Shown piece after piece: positions 33,781-45,895 of a stretch of DNA of 64,000 nucleotides. The notes below the pieces were generated by a model, which was given only the letters and a program-made list of their open reading frames with translations, ran no database searches and had not been told where the DNA came from. The first letter of the stretch is position 1, and the number at the start of each line of letters is the position of its first letter. The translations under genes and the position numbers were made by a program. The stretch is from Hypomesus transpacificus (Eukaryota; Chordata; Actinopteri; Osmeriformes; Osmeridae): assembly GCF_021917145.1 (NCBI RefSeq), contig NC_061077.1:14792199-14856198 (forward strand), in the 5' to 3' direction.

Positions 33781-34681
33781 GCCTCTCTCCGTGACACTGC
33801 ATACTGCAGAAACGGCATTGGCTTTTCTCCCAGACAAATATAAACATTTGCAAAAAAGTAAAGATTACATTGATTTTAGGTCTGAGATATTAAGGCTAGT
33901 TTATGAGAGATGCAAATAATTTATTTTAGATTAAGTTTAGAATAGGGTTAAGATATTGAGACAAATCTAGGACTGAGAAAACAAGACAATATAAATCTTC
34001 ATTACGAAATTCTTCATTAAAATCCACAATGAGGAATGGTGGAATTGTTCAAATATTGCTAGAGTGGGGAAGCACCACTATCTCACTACTATAACTGCTA
34101 ACAGTCCAGGCCGATACAGTATAGGTGATTATAAGATCAGTTAAAACAGCTTCATACAATTCCAAACTACATATTCCTAAACTGACTTGACACAGTTCAA
34201 AATACTTCAAATGCTGTACTTGTGCTCGGCTAAATCACTGGCAAGGCTGGTCAGTTAGTGATAAAAAGCTTACTTTCATCCTGAGAAAATCAATGAGATT
34301 GAACACAAAACATAATTCTTCATTTCATTGTAAACATGAAGGTAGAAAAAATATTATTTTGATCTTTGCCTTGAGCAACACTGAGGGCTTGGAACCATTT
34401 TTTTAGGCATAATTAATTAAGATCACATATCAACATCATCAACAAGATCTAGAATATTGTACATCTACATTAGTACATGATCATCATTGAGATTACTGGT
34501 TCTCCTGGCTCAGGCAGGGCCGGCGTTTGCTATAGGCGAACTAGGCAGCCACCTGGGGTGTGGGGGTTGCTGTTGAAACATCTTTCCTAGGGCGGCGAAG
34601 ATGCTTGCGCCGGCCCTGGGCTCACGTGTGTCTTAGTGAGTGCGGTCGTCCCATTTCTGTGCCTCCAGTTGTGTGTGTGTC

Positions 34682-37600
34682 CTACCGCTGGGTTTCCAGA
34701 GTCGCGGGCTGGTACACAGGCACGCCCATGTCGCTCAGCACCGGGCGCCCTCTGATGATGTCAGCCGCCTTCTCCGCTATCATGATGGTGGGCGAGTTCA
34801 GGTTGCCGCTGACGATGCTGGGCATGATGGAGGCGTCGACCACGCGGAGGCCCTCCAGGCCGAGCACGCGCGTCTGGGGGTCCACCACCGCCGTGGGGTC
34901 GGAGGGAGAGCCCATCTTGCAGGTGCAGGAGGGGTGGTAGGCGCTGTCGGCCTTGCGGCGGACGAAGGCGTCTATCTCCGCGTCCGACTGGACCTGGGGG
35001 CCCGGTTGGACCTCGGCGCCGCGGAACGGATCGAACGCCTTCTGGGCAAAGATCTCCCTGGACAGTTTGACGCTCTCCCTGAACTCCCACACGTCCGTCT
35101 CTGGAGGAGGGAGAGTGGTGGAGATCAAGACCGAGGAATCACTGAGGAGCCACTGCCTTAAGCCCCTAACACACATATATAACATTACGGATCGTTGTGG
35201 ACCTCTGAAGGAGATTCTAACTGTGATCTTAATTGTGCGTTGTAAACTGAACACGGAATAACGTCGTGGCGACCACATTGTCCACTGTCAATGTGCAATG
35301 AAAGGGCTTGTTCAACATCAGACCAAAAGGTCCTATTATGCTTCTTCACATACGGGTGTGTCTAAAAGTGCTGTGTAGGTTCATATGCATTTTCTAACCT
35401 GCTGTGTGAACTTGAGAGATACAACACGTCAAATAACTATAGAAGGGCACTTGATTTGGCTTTTCTCGCATGCAGAGTTCCTCGCATGCATATTATCTGC
35501 TTTTGGGGCTTTCTGTTTGTCCATTTGGGTGAGGCAAATCAAGCACACTAAATGTCCAAGTTAGAGTTTGTTGCCTAACACCTGACTACTTGACCAATGA
35601 AAACACAGTTCACACCTCTCCTTTAGGGTCCCCTCAATTAACCTCAGGGGTTCTAGAACAGACTTGAAGGACCTAGATTACACCCTTATCAGAGACTAAA
35701 CTGCCTTTAGGGCCAGTTTCTCAGACATGTTCAACCTGACTAAAATGACCTTTCAGTGGGATATCTCCGTGGACATGACTCAAGTCCCTAGAGCAGGCCT
35801 AGTGTCTGTGAACGTGGTATCGATGCTGTTCTCGGTCTAGGATGTGTGCTTATATGTTTCCAGGAAATGAAACCACACATTATATTTTGTCAGAAAAGAA
35901 AGATAAAGATCCTTCTAATGATAGAGAAACCCACAAAAACCCCTTGGTTCAGAGTTGAGCTGAATACATAAAAAACATCTATAGTATTCATCAGCGTTTC
36001 TCCTGTCACCTAGTCTAAAGTAGGAGCCCTACCAGTAGAGAGGTAGTTGGGCTGGAGAAGAGGGTGGTCCAGAGGGTTGGCACTCTTCAGTTTCATCCAC
36101 CCAATACTTGTGCTTCTCACTGGTCCAACGTGAACCTGCAACACAGCAACATGGCCTCTGATTGGTCAAAAGATGAGTGGTGCACTTGGACATTATGCTC
36201 AGTCAGAGATGTGTAGTGAATAAGACATATCTGTCACAAACACCTGTGTCTGTTTTCTCTTAGAAAGAGAGCACAGATTCTTTGGTGTAATCCTGGACTC
36301 TGATTTAAATTTCAACTCTCACATTAATAAAGTGACCAAAACAGCTTTCTTTCACCTGAGGAATATGGCGAAGCTACGACCATTCATAAACCAAAATGAT
36401 GCAGAGAAGTTAATTCATGCTTTTATATCCAGCCGGCTGGACTACCCAAGAAAATCCCTGAAAGACTACAGCTCATTCAAAATTCTGCAGCTAGATTATT
36501 AACCAAAACTAAAAGGAGAGAACACATTAATCCTGTCCTAGATACTTTACACTGGCTCCCTGTTACCTTCAGAATTGACTTTAAGGTCCTTTTCCTCACA
36601 TACAAAGCTCTAAACGGACAAGGACCAAGCTACATTTCGAACTCTCTTATAAACTACACACCAGCTAGAACACTGCGATCATCAAATACAGGCCTATTAG
36701 AGGTCACCAGAAGGAGTCATAAGAAGATTAGTGATGCGGCCTTTGTCAAATATGCCCCAAAACTATGGAACAAATTACCCATAAATATTAAGGAAGCAAA
36801 CACGCTAGACATTTTCAAAGGACAGCTTAAAACCTTTTTACCAAAACATTTAACTAATTTGATCCCAGAAGGGTTTTACTACTTGAATTTATTTATTATT
36901 GTTTTATTATTGTTTTATTACTCTTTTATTGTATTTGAGAGCCTGCAGATAGATTGCGACTAGTCTGGGTTGTTATATGTTATGGAAACTGCAAAGGCAG
37001 CTTTAGTCTAAGACGGACTCGAGACACCGCAAAGACTGCTGCTTGTATTTTGTTTTGTTACATTTTAATTTTGTATTTATTTATTTGTATTACTTGTATC
37101 ACTAGTATTATTGTTTTTATTATTTTTGTTTGTATTGATTTTATGCACACATTGAGCTGCAATTCTTGTATGAAATGTGCTATATAAATAAAGTCTTATT
37201 AATATTATTATTATTTCCCACCAGGTGCTTCAGAATTAGCGTCGTGCCCACGCACACTCCACTACAGGTCTACTTTACTGGGAAATTCTGTAGCATACTT
37301 ATGCTCATAGAAGCTGACATGATCTTCCAGTTAAGTCATTATATTCCACTGAAATACTGTGCAGGTGTTGTGCAAATTAGACAACAATAACTTGGATAGG
37401 GCATGACCTAGAAATTCTTCTGAGGAACTGGTTGATTGCTTCCAGAGTATGTGATAGGTAAAAGCTACGTCACTATTCCAGAGATCTGTTTTGTGAGTAC
37501 ATAAGGAACCAGATAAACTTGTCAAACTCACACATGCGCAAGCTAACATACCAATCAAAGCTACAAAATGTCACCATAACATGGCACATGCAACATTTGC

Positions 37601-37995
37601 AACATGGCACATGCGTTAAAGATGCTGTAAAGCAAATTCCATGATTTGCTTCTCGGTACATTTTATACGTGTGAAATGCTGAAAGCATGTGCAAAGCTCT
37701 GAAACTTAGTTAGACCGTTGAACAGTTTGTCACCCGTTTACAGCTCGGGTTTTGTATAAGAGGGGCAAAAACCAACCTATCTACATCACAGCGAACTATC
37801 TACGTCAGATCACAGACGGTAGCATTCTGTTACTCAGCTGGTACGATGCAAAGACAAAGTAATTAACACATAAAACACGCAGAGACTGCAGGTAGGTCTG
37901 TTCTGATATCTGCAATTGATTTAGCTAGTTGTTGCTGTTGTTGCTAAATTCAATCAATTCGAGGGGGCGGAGCTTCAGCTCCTTCAGACGACACG

Positions 37996-38028
<33 letters not shown>

Positions 38029-40258
38029 TGCTTATCCAGTTTAAGCAGAGAAGACACATTTGTCGGTGATTATTTGAATTTGGATGGGTAGTTAACAACA
38101 CATTCTTCTGTGGTGTGACAAACTTATAACTCATTTTCAATTCCACTTTACAGCAACTTTAAGGTACATGTTCCCTACCTGGTAGGCCTCGATCTTGGAG
38201 GCCACCCTGCCATGGTCGATGACCTGTGACGGAAGGAAGTGGAACTGGATATCCGGGTGGGCCACACCCCCTCGGCTCCGGATGAACCCCCCACTCTCCA
38301 GGTGGGCCGTGGCCCCGTAACCTGGGGGCAGTCACCATGGTTACACAAACAAGCACGTTCCAAATCAGGAAGCAAAGGAACACCACTTAAATGCTTGTAA
38401 CATAAACAGCTGAATCAGTCCAATTCTATAAACGCAACTTTGAAAGTGCCTTTGAGGTTTCAGTCTGGGGGTGTCATTAGGCTCACTGCATTAAGTAAAT
38501 GAAATCAAACCCTACGTAATTGAAAGGGACATGCCATTAGCCCAGATAGAGGGGTTCACCAGTGAATTTAAGGAGCCACTCCAGTCCTATCTGCACCATG
38601 TGGAAGGGTTTCTGGGCCTTGTAGAGAGTGATGGGTTGGGTACACTCCTGTTGCACATACAGCTCCAGGTGGTCCTGCAGGTTACTACCAACCCCTGGAC
38701 ACACACACACACACAGCATGTCAAAATGGCTCTGTAGCTTAATCATTGTTGGTGTACAATAATTGTATGTGTGTGTGCTGAGATATGACTTTCCAGTGGA
38801 GTCGGTTACCTGGTAAGTGCTGGACCACAGGAATGTCCAGTTGCCTGAGGTGGTCTGCATCGCCCACCCCTGACAGCATTAGCAGCTGGGGGGAGTTGAT
38901 GGCCCCCCCACTGAGAATCACCTCTTTATCGGCATACAGCTGACAAACAGGTAGGGTGTTTGGGGAGGAGGGGGGATATAAGGCTTACATTAGCTATCAG
39001 TTAAATACATGAATAAATAAGTCAGCCCCCCTCCCTCCATATATCTACTGTATCCACCTATCCATCCATCCATCCATCCATCCATCCATCTATCTATAAA
39101 TCTATCTAGTCTATCTACCTCCACAACAAGCCTCTGGTCCTCCTACCTTCTTCTTCTGTCCATTCTGGAGGTACTCCACTCCCACAGCCCGGTTCCCTTC
39201 AAACAGAACCCGGGTGATCATGCAGCGCACCTCAGCCTGCAGGTTGGGTCGGCTCAGCACTGGCCGCAGGTACGCACTGGCAGTGCTCCACCTCTTTCCT
39301 GTTAGGGGCACAAACTCGGGTCCATCCATCTGACCTTTTTGTCACACCCATCCCTCGGTCCAGTCTTAATGCATGACAATATCCGTTTATTCATCCATCC
39401 CTCTTTTTATCTACCCATCCATCTTTCCATCCTAATGTACCTTTATGTATCATCATGTCCATCCATCCATCTACCCACCTATCCATCCATTCATCCATCC
39501 ATCCATCCATTTGTACCTTTATGTATAGTCATGTCCATCCACCCCAGACCCTCCTGCTGGTACCCGTTCATGTCATCCGTAAAGGGGTACCCCGCCTGCT
39601 GCCCAGCCTCGATGAAGGCCTGATGTAACGGGTGGTTGGTCTTCCCCCGGGAAACATGCAGCGGCCCGCTGCCCCCGCGGTAGCGGTTTTCCCCCAGCTC
39701 ATGGAACTGAGCCTTGCGGAAGTAGGGCAGGCAGTGTTGGTAGTCCCAGCCCTCCGCACCCTCGCTCTGCCAGCGGTCGTAGTCCAGGGCATGGCCCCGG
39801 ATGTACACCATGGCGTTGAGGGTGGACGACCCGCCCCAGACACGGCCCCGGGGCCAGTACAACACCCGCTGGTCCATGTGCTTCTGGGCCAGCGTGTGGT
39901 AGTACCAGTTGTACTTCTCATCGCACAGGTTGTAGGTCAGCGCTGCCGGCATGTGGATTTTCCAGGACACTCGTTTGCTGCCGAGGTACATGTCCTTCGG
40001 TCCTGCCTCCAGAAGGACCACCGACTCCTGGGAGTCTTCCGAGAGCCGATTGGCCAGGACGCAGCCCGCTGACCCAGCCCCCACGATGATGTAGCTGCAC
40101 GACGGGGATGGGGAGCTCTGATTGGCTGCGGTGGTGCTCCTGTGTCGTAGGGAGGAGGAAGAGGGGGCAAGCCTCCAGGTTGAGGCAACAGAAGGGGAAG
40201 AGGACAAACACCTTCTCACCCCCATGCCGACTCTGACTCGCACAGCCATAGAAAGCAT
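34682..40258 (-). CDS. chdh: Choline dehydrogenase, mitochondrial
   Basis: This FAD-dependent GMC oxidoreductase oxidises choline to betaine aldehyde at the inner mitochondrial membrane, the first step to betaine. Seven coding exons on the minus strand: 40258-39517, 39298-39147, 38939-38810, 38694-38560, 38321-38179, 36135-36033 and 35100-34682. They total 1,824 nt or 607 residues, close to the mammalian 594. The N-terminus is Arg- and Ser-rich, as expected of a mitochondrial presequence. The FAD-binding GAGSAG motif, GMC signature 1 ([15 protein letters not shown]) and signature 2 ([13 protein letters not shown]) are visible. The last exon carries the catalytic His in [10 protein letters not shown] and [17 protein letters not shown]. 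The ATG at 40258 is preferred over an upstream non-ATG frame because an acceptor at 40339-40341 puts the upstream part in the 5' UTR. The terminal exon is repeated twice further downstream. Confidence 0.95.
36262..37215 (+). mobile_element. 3' fragment of a LINE (L2/CR1-type) in a chdh intron
   Basis: Translation gives the end of a non-LTR reverse transcriptase: [15 protein letters not shown], then [13 protein letters not shown] and SSRLDY, then after a short deletion with frame change [35 protein letters not shown] and [13 protein letters not shown] 3' UTR follows and ends in a short TTATTATT-type tail. It is truncated at the 5' end, broken by the deletion, and lies antisense to chdh in the 36136-38178 intron. 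Confidence 0.85.
37997..38026 (+). repeat. Poly-C run
   Basis: About 29 C in a row in the same chdh intron. Length is likely unreliable in assembly. Confidence 0.9.
39060..39130 (+). repeat. (ATCC)n / (ATCT)n tetranucleotide repeats
   Basis: CATC tetramers lie in the chdh intron 38940-39146. A related ATCC array lies at 39380-39512 in the next intron. Confidence 0.9.
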
Positions 40259-40337
40259 CCTGACTCCTGGTCGTGTTGTTCTAATAAAATACAGTCCTCT
40301 GCCCACATCAGAGGAGCACCTGCAAAATCCCTGCACA

Positions 40338-41215
40338 CCTGCAAGCACATAAACACACAAAAGGTTACGTAGTTCACAAAGAAAATATTAACACTGACAT
40401 GATCATAAACAGTATTTTTATAGACAGGCTGTACTACTATGTGGGGCAGACACAATATTAATATCTCATTACTCAACACACTTCTGAATAATGAAACGTT
40501 ATCTTAACTAAGTACCCTTGCTATCCAGTAGGGAACATTATAAATGAACCTAAAAGACCTTCCAACAAAAACAGTGAAAATGTTATGAATCAGTTACTAA
40601 ACAATATGTCTTTTCACAGACAGAGAGCCAAAATGATAATCAGAAGGGCTGGCCCCCGGTCTGTGTATGTGGTCATAATGTAATAGTTTATTCAAGCCAG
40701 AAGTATTATTTCTCAATAAACTTCAGACCACGCAACCTCCCTACAGTAGACAAGAGGGGGGGGGGCATGAGGGGGACGTCACATCAGCTTTGCTAAGTTT
40801 TGCAAATAGAATAGAAGGGAAATCTTCACAACAACGGGGAAAAGAAGCCAAATACACTAAAACGACGAGTTGTTTCTACAGATATGGTACATATCACATA
40901 ATAGCACGGAAGTCAATAAGCTAACGACGTGATTCGGGCTGAAGTGCAAATGTCATAGATGGCCTCTGAAAAACAAAACGCTTCACACATGATAAAGTTA
41001 ACGAAATAAGAAGGCAAAGTTTCCTATTATAGGACTAGCTGACACTCTGCAGACACTACTTATTTTTTCAAGGACTGTTTTCAAATTTAAATAAGTTAAA
41101 TAAACAGCTGAAAAAAGCTTCACTTACCGCTCACCAGTTTTATAACTGGTTTTACGGCGAGAACTGTTGATAGGCGGGCTGCCGAGTAGGGGGCGGGGTT
41201 TACGGTTGGCCATGT
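40338..41215 (-). other. chdh: chdh 5' untranslated exon and first intron
   Basis: An acceptor at 40339-40341 (TGCTTGCAG) precedes the exon with the ATG. A strong donor, GCG|GTAAGT, ends a candidate non-coding exon at 41128. That exon would run from there into the GC-box sequence around 41190. The intervening 40339-41127 holds nothing else recognisable. Confidence 0.55.
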
Positions 41216-41328
41216 ACAAAACAGAACCGTTTCTGCTCTGTAGTGGATAACCTGAGAGAACAGTCAGGACAGTTGACCTTTCTTTATTTTTGGCCATAAA
41301 TCTTAATTTTGTCAAGCGTGTTAGAATA
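41185..41328. promoter_or_regulatory. Candidate bidirectional promoter of chdh and il17rb
   Basis: A GC box (GGGGGCGGGG) near 41189 lies between the inferred first exon of chdh (-) and the il17rb ATG at 41329 (+). The two start regions are within about 200 bp. No TATA box placed well for il17rb is seen. Confidence 0.45.
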
Positions 41329-44115
41329 ATGTGGAGTTTGTGCATGTTGCTGCTTTTAAATGTGGTGGCCTCTCATTGGACTCCCCTTGAAGTTGTAAGT
41401 TATATTCCTAATTTATTACACGATGACATCATTTGAAGACCAAGTGTTTCATGTTATAATAACGACTTTCTTTTCTTTAGACAGTTAAATGTAATCAGCA
41501 CAAGGGTATGTGATCTGATCCTGTCCTTCTCAAAATCCATTAGATAGATGTGAGCCTACTTGTATGGAGTTATGGAATGTATTCTGATCTCCTAGGTGTT
41601 TACGTTTAAAACTAATCTTTGTGTCTTTGTTCTAGGGCCAACAGAGGGTTTTTATGAGGATAAAATTAATCCGTCTATAATAAATGATCTGATCGTTGTC
41701 CCTGTGTTGCTAAGAGGACAGAGCTGCTGGACACTCAACACCAGTTGGGCCATCAGTATAGACAGTAAGTCCTGTTCTTTCAGAATTCCCTCAATATCAT
41801 ATTAGGCTAGATAGAGTTGCTAACATGTTAGAATGAACAGAATCGGACCACACAGATTATACGTAGGCCTTATAGTTCTGTAGTTGAGCATTTGACTGTA
41901 GATCAGAAGGTAGCAGGTTCAACCTTGTAAGTTGCTTAGGATAAAAGCATATGTGTAAGGAATTGTACTATAATTTGAAGATATCCACAATTGTCTTGCT
42001 AAATACCAAATTGTCTCAATCCTGTGTTTCAGATAGCATCCAATATCTCACAGGGACTCATTTGATTATAGAGTTTGAATCTGAGTACAGCCTGGATTGT
42101 CGCTATCACCCACGCTTGCACACCGTCGGCCTCAGGAATGACACACAGGTGCTTTTACATCTGGCATGCCGAGGAGGGCTTAGTACTGCCAGATCCTTCT
42201 CTGCTTGTATTTTTTTTTATGTATGAGTGTAAAGGCATGTCAGGGAGTCATTGATGTTTCTGCAGGCCACACCACATAACATACATAGCATACATCCCTC
42301 TTTCCCCAGCAAGCGTGGTTCCATCACCTGCAGACTGACTGCAGGTGGATGTTAGGCAACACAATTGACGTCACAGCCTACAATCTTCCCGTCCCACCAC
42401 ATACGTATGGAGGAATGGATTATAAAAAGGGTGTAGAATCCCAAATCCCTGGTGAGTTTTCCAACCTTTGAGTTTTTCTTCCAAGTGGGACAATACAAAT
42501 ACTAGATGAATATCACATGATGTTTCAGAGTTTCTAGGTGACCTTGTCTACATGTGTCATACTGTTTCAAACACAACAGAAGCTAGCGTAGTTCTCAGGT
42601 TGTAGTTCTCATGTGTTATGACCAGACTGCCCTCTCTCTCTCCCATGCAGATCACTTGCCAGATGAGCAGCAGAGCAGCTTCGTATCGCCCGGTCAGTCT
42701 TATCTGTAAAACACGAGAAGAAACTATGTTAAAAGCCCCAATATCACTATCTTTGGGGTAGCGCTTGAGATTTGTCTTCTCTTGCATCAAGCATTATTGT
42801 TTCGAACCTATTGCACGTGTATTAACTGTTTGGTAATAAAACACTTCTGATCAGGTGAGGAGAGCCCTTCCAGCCCAGTTGTGAGTGGGATGCCCTCTTC
42901 AAGTGAGAAGATGAACCAACAGTGTTAAGATCCAACATGAACAGATCCTTCTGAATCGGAATCACATCTACTCACCATCGTTAGCCAGTGATATTTTGAA
43001 TACACACTCTGACACTTTGCTGTCCATGAATATTATCAGTGTGTGGTATAAGACAATGTTCGGGTTAGCTGTATAGCTCATGTGCTCCAGCTTGGGCATC
43101 CGTGGGGATTACAAGGTGAGTTTACTCTGTTTGTAGAGAATTTGACAGCTGAGCCGGAGAGTTCGCTTGCAGGCCCCCTGCTGGTTTATCTGGGCTTTGG
43201 GGCTGGCCTGCTAGCTCTGGTCTGCTTCATCCTCTGTAAGTCCCAATGCTCCACCCCCCCATTGTTTTATTAAATCATGTATATCGTTTCATGTATATAT
43301 ATATATATATATAATTTGTTTGAATAAGCAATTCATCAAGCAGAGAAAAAAAAACATCCATGACTAACCCCATCTTTCTTCTCTTTCATGGGTCCTTCTC
43401 AGATAAAGTTTACAAAAAAACCTCCCGCTATGGTTTTTTGCCACTGCCTTATACTTCCCAAGCACTTGTCTCTGTCCTGGTGATCTACCCTCCTGAGAAC
43501 CCTGTGTTCCAGAACGCAGTGGTGTCTTTGGCAGAGTTCCTGCTGAGTAGTAACTGCAGAGTGGACATCGACCTCTGGCAGCGTGGCCTGCTGGCAGAGA
43601 TGGGCCCAATGCGCTGGCTGGCTCAGCAAGCCGACAAGGCGGACAGAGTGCTGGTTGTCTGTCCGCCGTATAACCACAACCCAGCCCCCTGTGCACCCCC
43701 TTCCGGGCTGGGACACTTGGCCAATGTTCCAACTGCAGCAGCTTATGACTTGTTTCCCCTGGTGCTGAATATGGTGGCCAGCCAGGCGCTATGCCCAGGC
43801 CAGATAGACAAGTTCTGGGTGCTGCATCTAGGCAAAGCCCCGGAGAGCAGTGCCGTTCCTGTGGAGCTGAGGGGCTGCAGAAAGTTCTGTCTCATGAAGG
43901 ATGTGGAGAAGCTGTGCAGGCAGCTCCACAGGCAGCGAGGCGCCAGGGGGAGGTTTACCACAGGCCTGGGGAGGCCTGGGGTTCACAAAGCACACCGTAC
44001 AAAAGCCACTGACAAGCTGAGCGAAGCTGTGAGATATTTAGGGACTAAACCAGGCTCCTCCCAGTCGCAGTTAGGCGTCTCAGTAGAGCTGAATCATATG
44101 AAGGAAAATATCTAA
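41329..44115 (+). CDS. il17rb: Interleukin-17 receptor B
   Basis: A single-pass receptor for IL-17 family cytokines (IL-17B and IL-17E in mammals) that signals through its cytoplasmic SEFIR domain to Act1. Nine exons: 41329-41394, 41481-41505, 41636-41764, 42033-42148, 42310-42451, 42651-42692, 42855-42902, 43137-43235, 43403-44115. They total 1,380 nt and 459 residues. The order is signal peptide (residues 1-15 or so, MWSLCMLLLLNVVA), ectodomain, membrane helix (LLVYLGFGAGLLALVCFIL) and SEFIR domain from about residue 245. AEMGPMRWLAQQADKADRVLVV and CLMKDVEKLCRQL match mammalian IL17RB. In the 42855 exon an earlier GT at 42881 breaks the frame, so the GT at 42903 is used. The ectodomain is about 90 residues shorter than in mammals; an exon may be missed. 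Confidence 0.88.
41868..41955 (+). repeat. SINE-like fragment in an il17rb intron
   Basis: The sequence GAGCATTTGACTGTAGATCA followed by AGCAGGTTCAACCTT and GGATAAAAGCAT resembles the tRNA-derived part and tail of a common fish SINE. The B-box-like GGTTCAACC is present. Family name not assigned. Confidence 0.5.
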
Positions 44116-45895
44116 ACTTTGAGCACGTTATGGCTTACACTTGATACAGCCCATGCTGTATTTTACGTAATACTTTTGTTTCATGTTTTAGTGAAGGTTA
44201 TAGACTGCATGGACAGGCAGTGGTAGACATTCATATACATAGATAATGTCTCAGTATTTAAGAATTGGCATGCAAGTGGACAAACCTTTTTCTACAAGAA
44301 GCAATTTGACTCAATTTGACAATGTCTTGACAAACCCATACACATGGATGAGGAAAGGGCAAGTGGCCACTTACTCGTACTTGCGTAAATAAGGATGTGA
44401 GGCCCTCTGGGACATTGCTCAAAAAAGTGCTCTACAAATACATTGATTTCGAGTAAAGACACCTCTATAATCAGATACTTGATATTGGATTCAATTTAGA
44501 GAGTAACATATTTGTCAGCGTTGAACACTTGTCCTCGATCAAAAAGTGCAGGTCGAACTCTGAGGGTACAATTATCTTGGCGAAAGAACTGTTTGGTGTG
44601 GTGCTGTCGTCTGGGCTTGTTCTGTAGGTCAGCTTCACCTTGCTGCTCTAAGGGAGTGGGCTGGGCGGTCTCCCTGACCTGGGCCTGTCTCCACAACAGC
44701 TAGTCAGACTGAGCCCGACCAATAAGCAGTGCCTGATTTAACATTTCAAAGGCTTACTGTAAGAGAGGTCACCAAAGAGGGTTGAACAATGTGTCTAATA
44801 TATGTTCATATAGTTGGTCACATCATTTTAAACCAGGAAGGCAGCAAAGAAAGTCTGAAGCCACAGTCTTCCAGTTCCATTCATTGCTTCCAGAGCCTTG
44901 CAGTAATACCTGAGACAAGGTCAAGTTAAAATATGTGTCAGTGGTTTCGCAATCAGCTTGGCTGCAAGAGCAAAAAGGTTGAATATATATAATATAAAAA
45001 GGTTGAATATATATATATAATATCTATCACAGTTTAGTTCTAAGCATTGTTTCGTCAAAAAGCATGCAAGTCGTCATCAGTCGAAAATAACCTAAATGAG
45101 AACGAAGGTTTACAGACTATTGGATGCATTTTAACTTGTGTGACTGAGGAGCTGTAGACATTTTGGTCACTGTTTCTTTCTTACTGCCTAAATGGTACTA
45201 GAATTACAGTGAATCTCGGGAGTTTCTTGATTTAAGGGCATTCCTTTCTCCAGAATATGGATGGATCTCATAGTTGGTGTCAGTACATTATGTTTGATGG
45301 AAAGTTAAAATGATATAAACTGATATTTACTTACATCTGTATTTTAGACATTTGCTGTTGGCAGAACTATTTGTAAAACGTATTTTATAAATATTTTACT
45401 TGGAAGAGAACCTCATGAAACATCCATTTGTGACTCCAGTATTTTACTTCTACCCGCAAAAAAATAATGTTTTGCTTTTCTTGATTGAGTCGCATACATT
45501 TGTCAATTTCAATGTAAAACAGTTGACACGCAGCACCAAACTGGAGCACACTCAACAGATACTTTCAAACCAAAAAATACATGACACAAAATCACTACCT
45601 TCAGTCGTTTCACAACGGCCCAATAAAAACTGTAAACATACCACCCTTCACCCTCTTTTATGTCTGTGCCATTTGTTAATTATTTAATATTATCACTCAG
45701 GGTAGGATCTAGTGCAACCTGCAGCCACATACCACTCTAGGCTTACATGCACCTGTCTTGGATTAGTCGGATTATGTGAACTAGCTTTGGTCTTTATGGA
45801 ACCGTTTTATTCAGACTTGTTAGGTTCATTAATGTCAGATTTTGGAATTTAAATTCAACTCTTTTGAGCGGGCTTTATGGAACAGGCCCCAGGTA
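44116..45895. other. Intergenic stretch between il17rb and the transposon
   Basis: Mostly AT-rich sequence with an (AT)n patch at 44982-45022. A LINE-tail-like word (GTGCTCTACAAATACATTGA) lies near 44431. A minus-strand open frame at 44496-44696 (about 66 codons, QAQVRETAQPTPLEQQ) sits in a GC-richer island preceded by an AG acceptor-like site. I do not recognise the product. Confidence 0.4.

Larger units (their letters stand above)
27201..35970. repeat. Tandem amplification of a 2,661-bp unit (3 full copies plus a partial fourth)
   Basis: Copies start at about 27201, 29861, 32522 and 35183. The first three are full length with exact 2,661-bp spacing of shared landmarks (for example 28332, 30993 and 33654), and the fourth ends near 35970. 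Each full unit holds the distal cacna1d 3' UTR, the chdh 3' UTR on the other strand and the terminal chdh exon. Only a handful of substitutions separate the copies by eye (for example near 29396, 30317, 30346, 32094 and 34155). The partial fourth copy and the first 150 bp of copy 1 are more diverged from each other. Confidence 0.93.

Noticed and set aside
42881..42886. Donor at 42881 in il17rb exon 7
   Set aside because: Its use shifts the frame and puts a stop before the membrane helix; the GT at 42903 keeps the frame.
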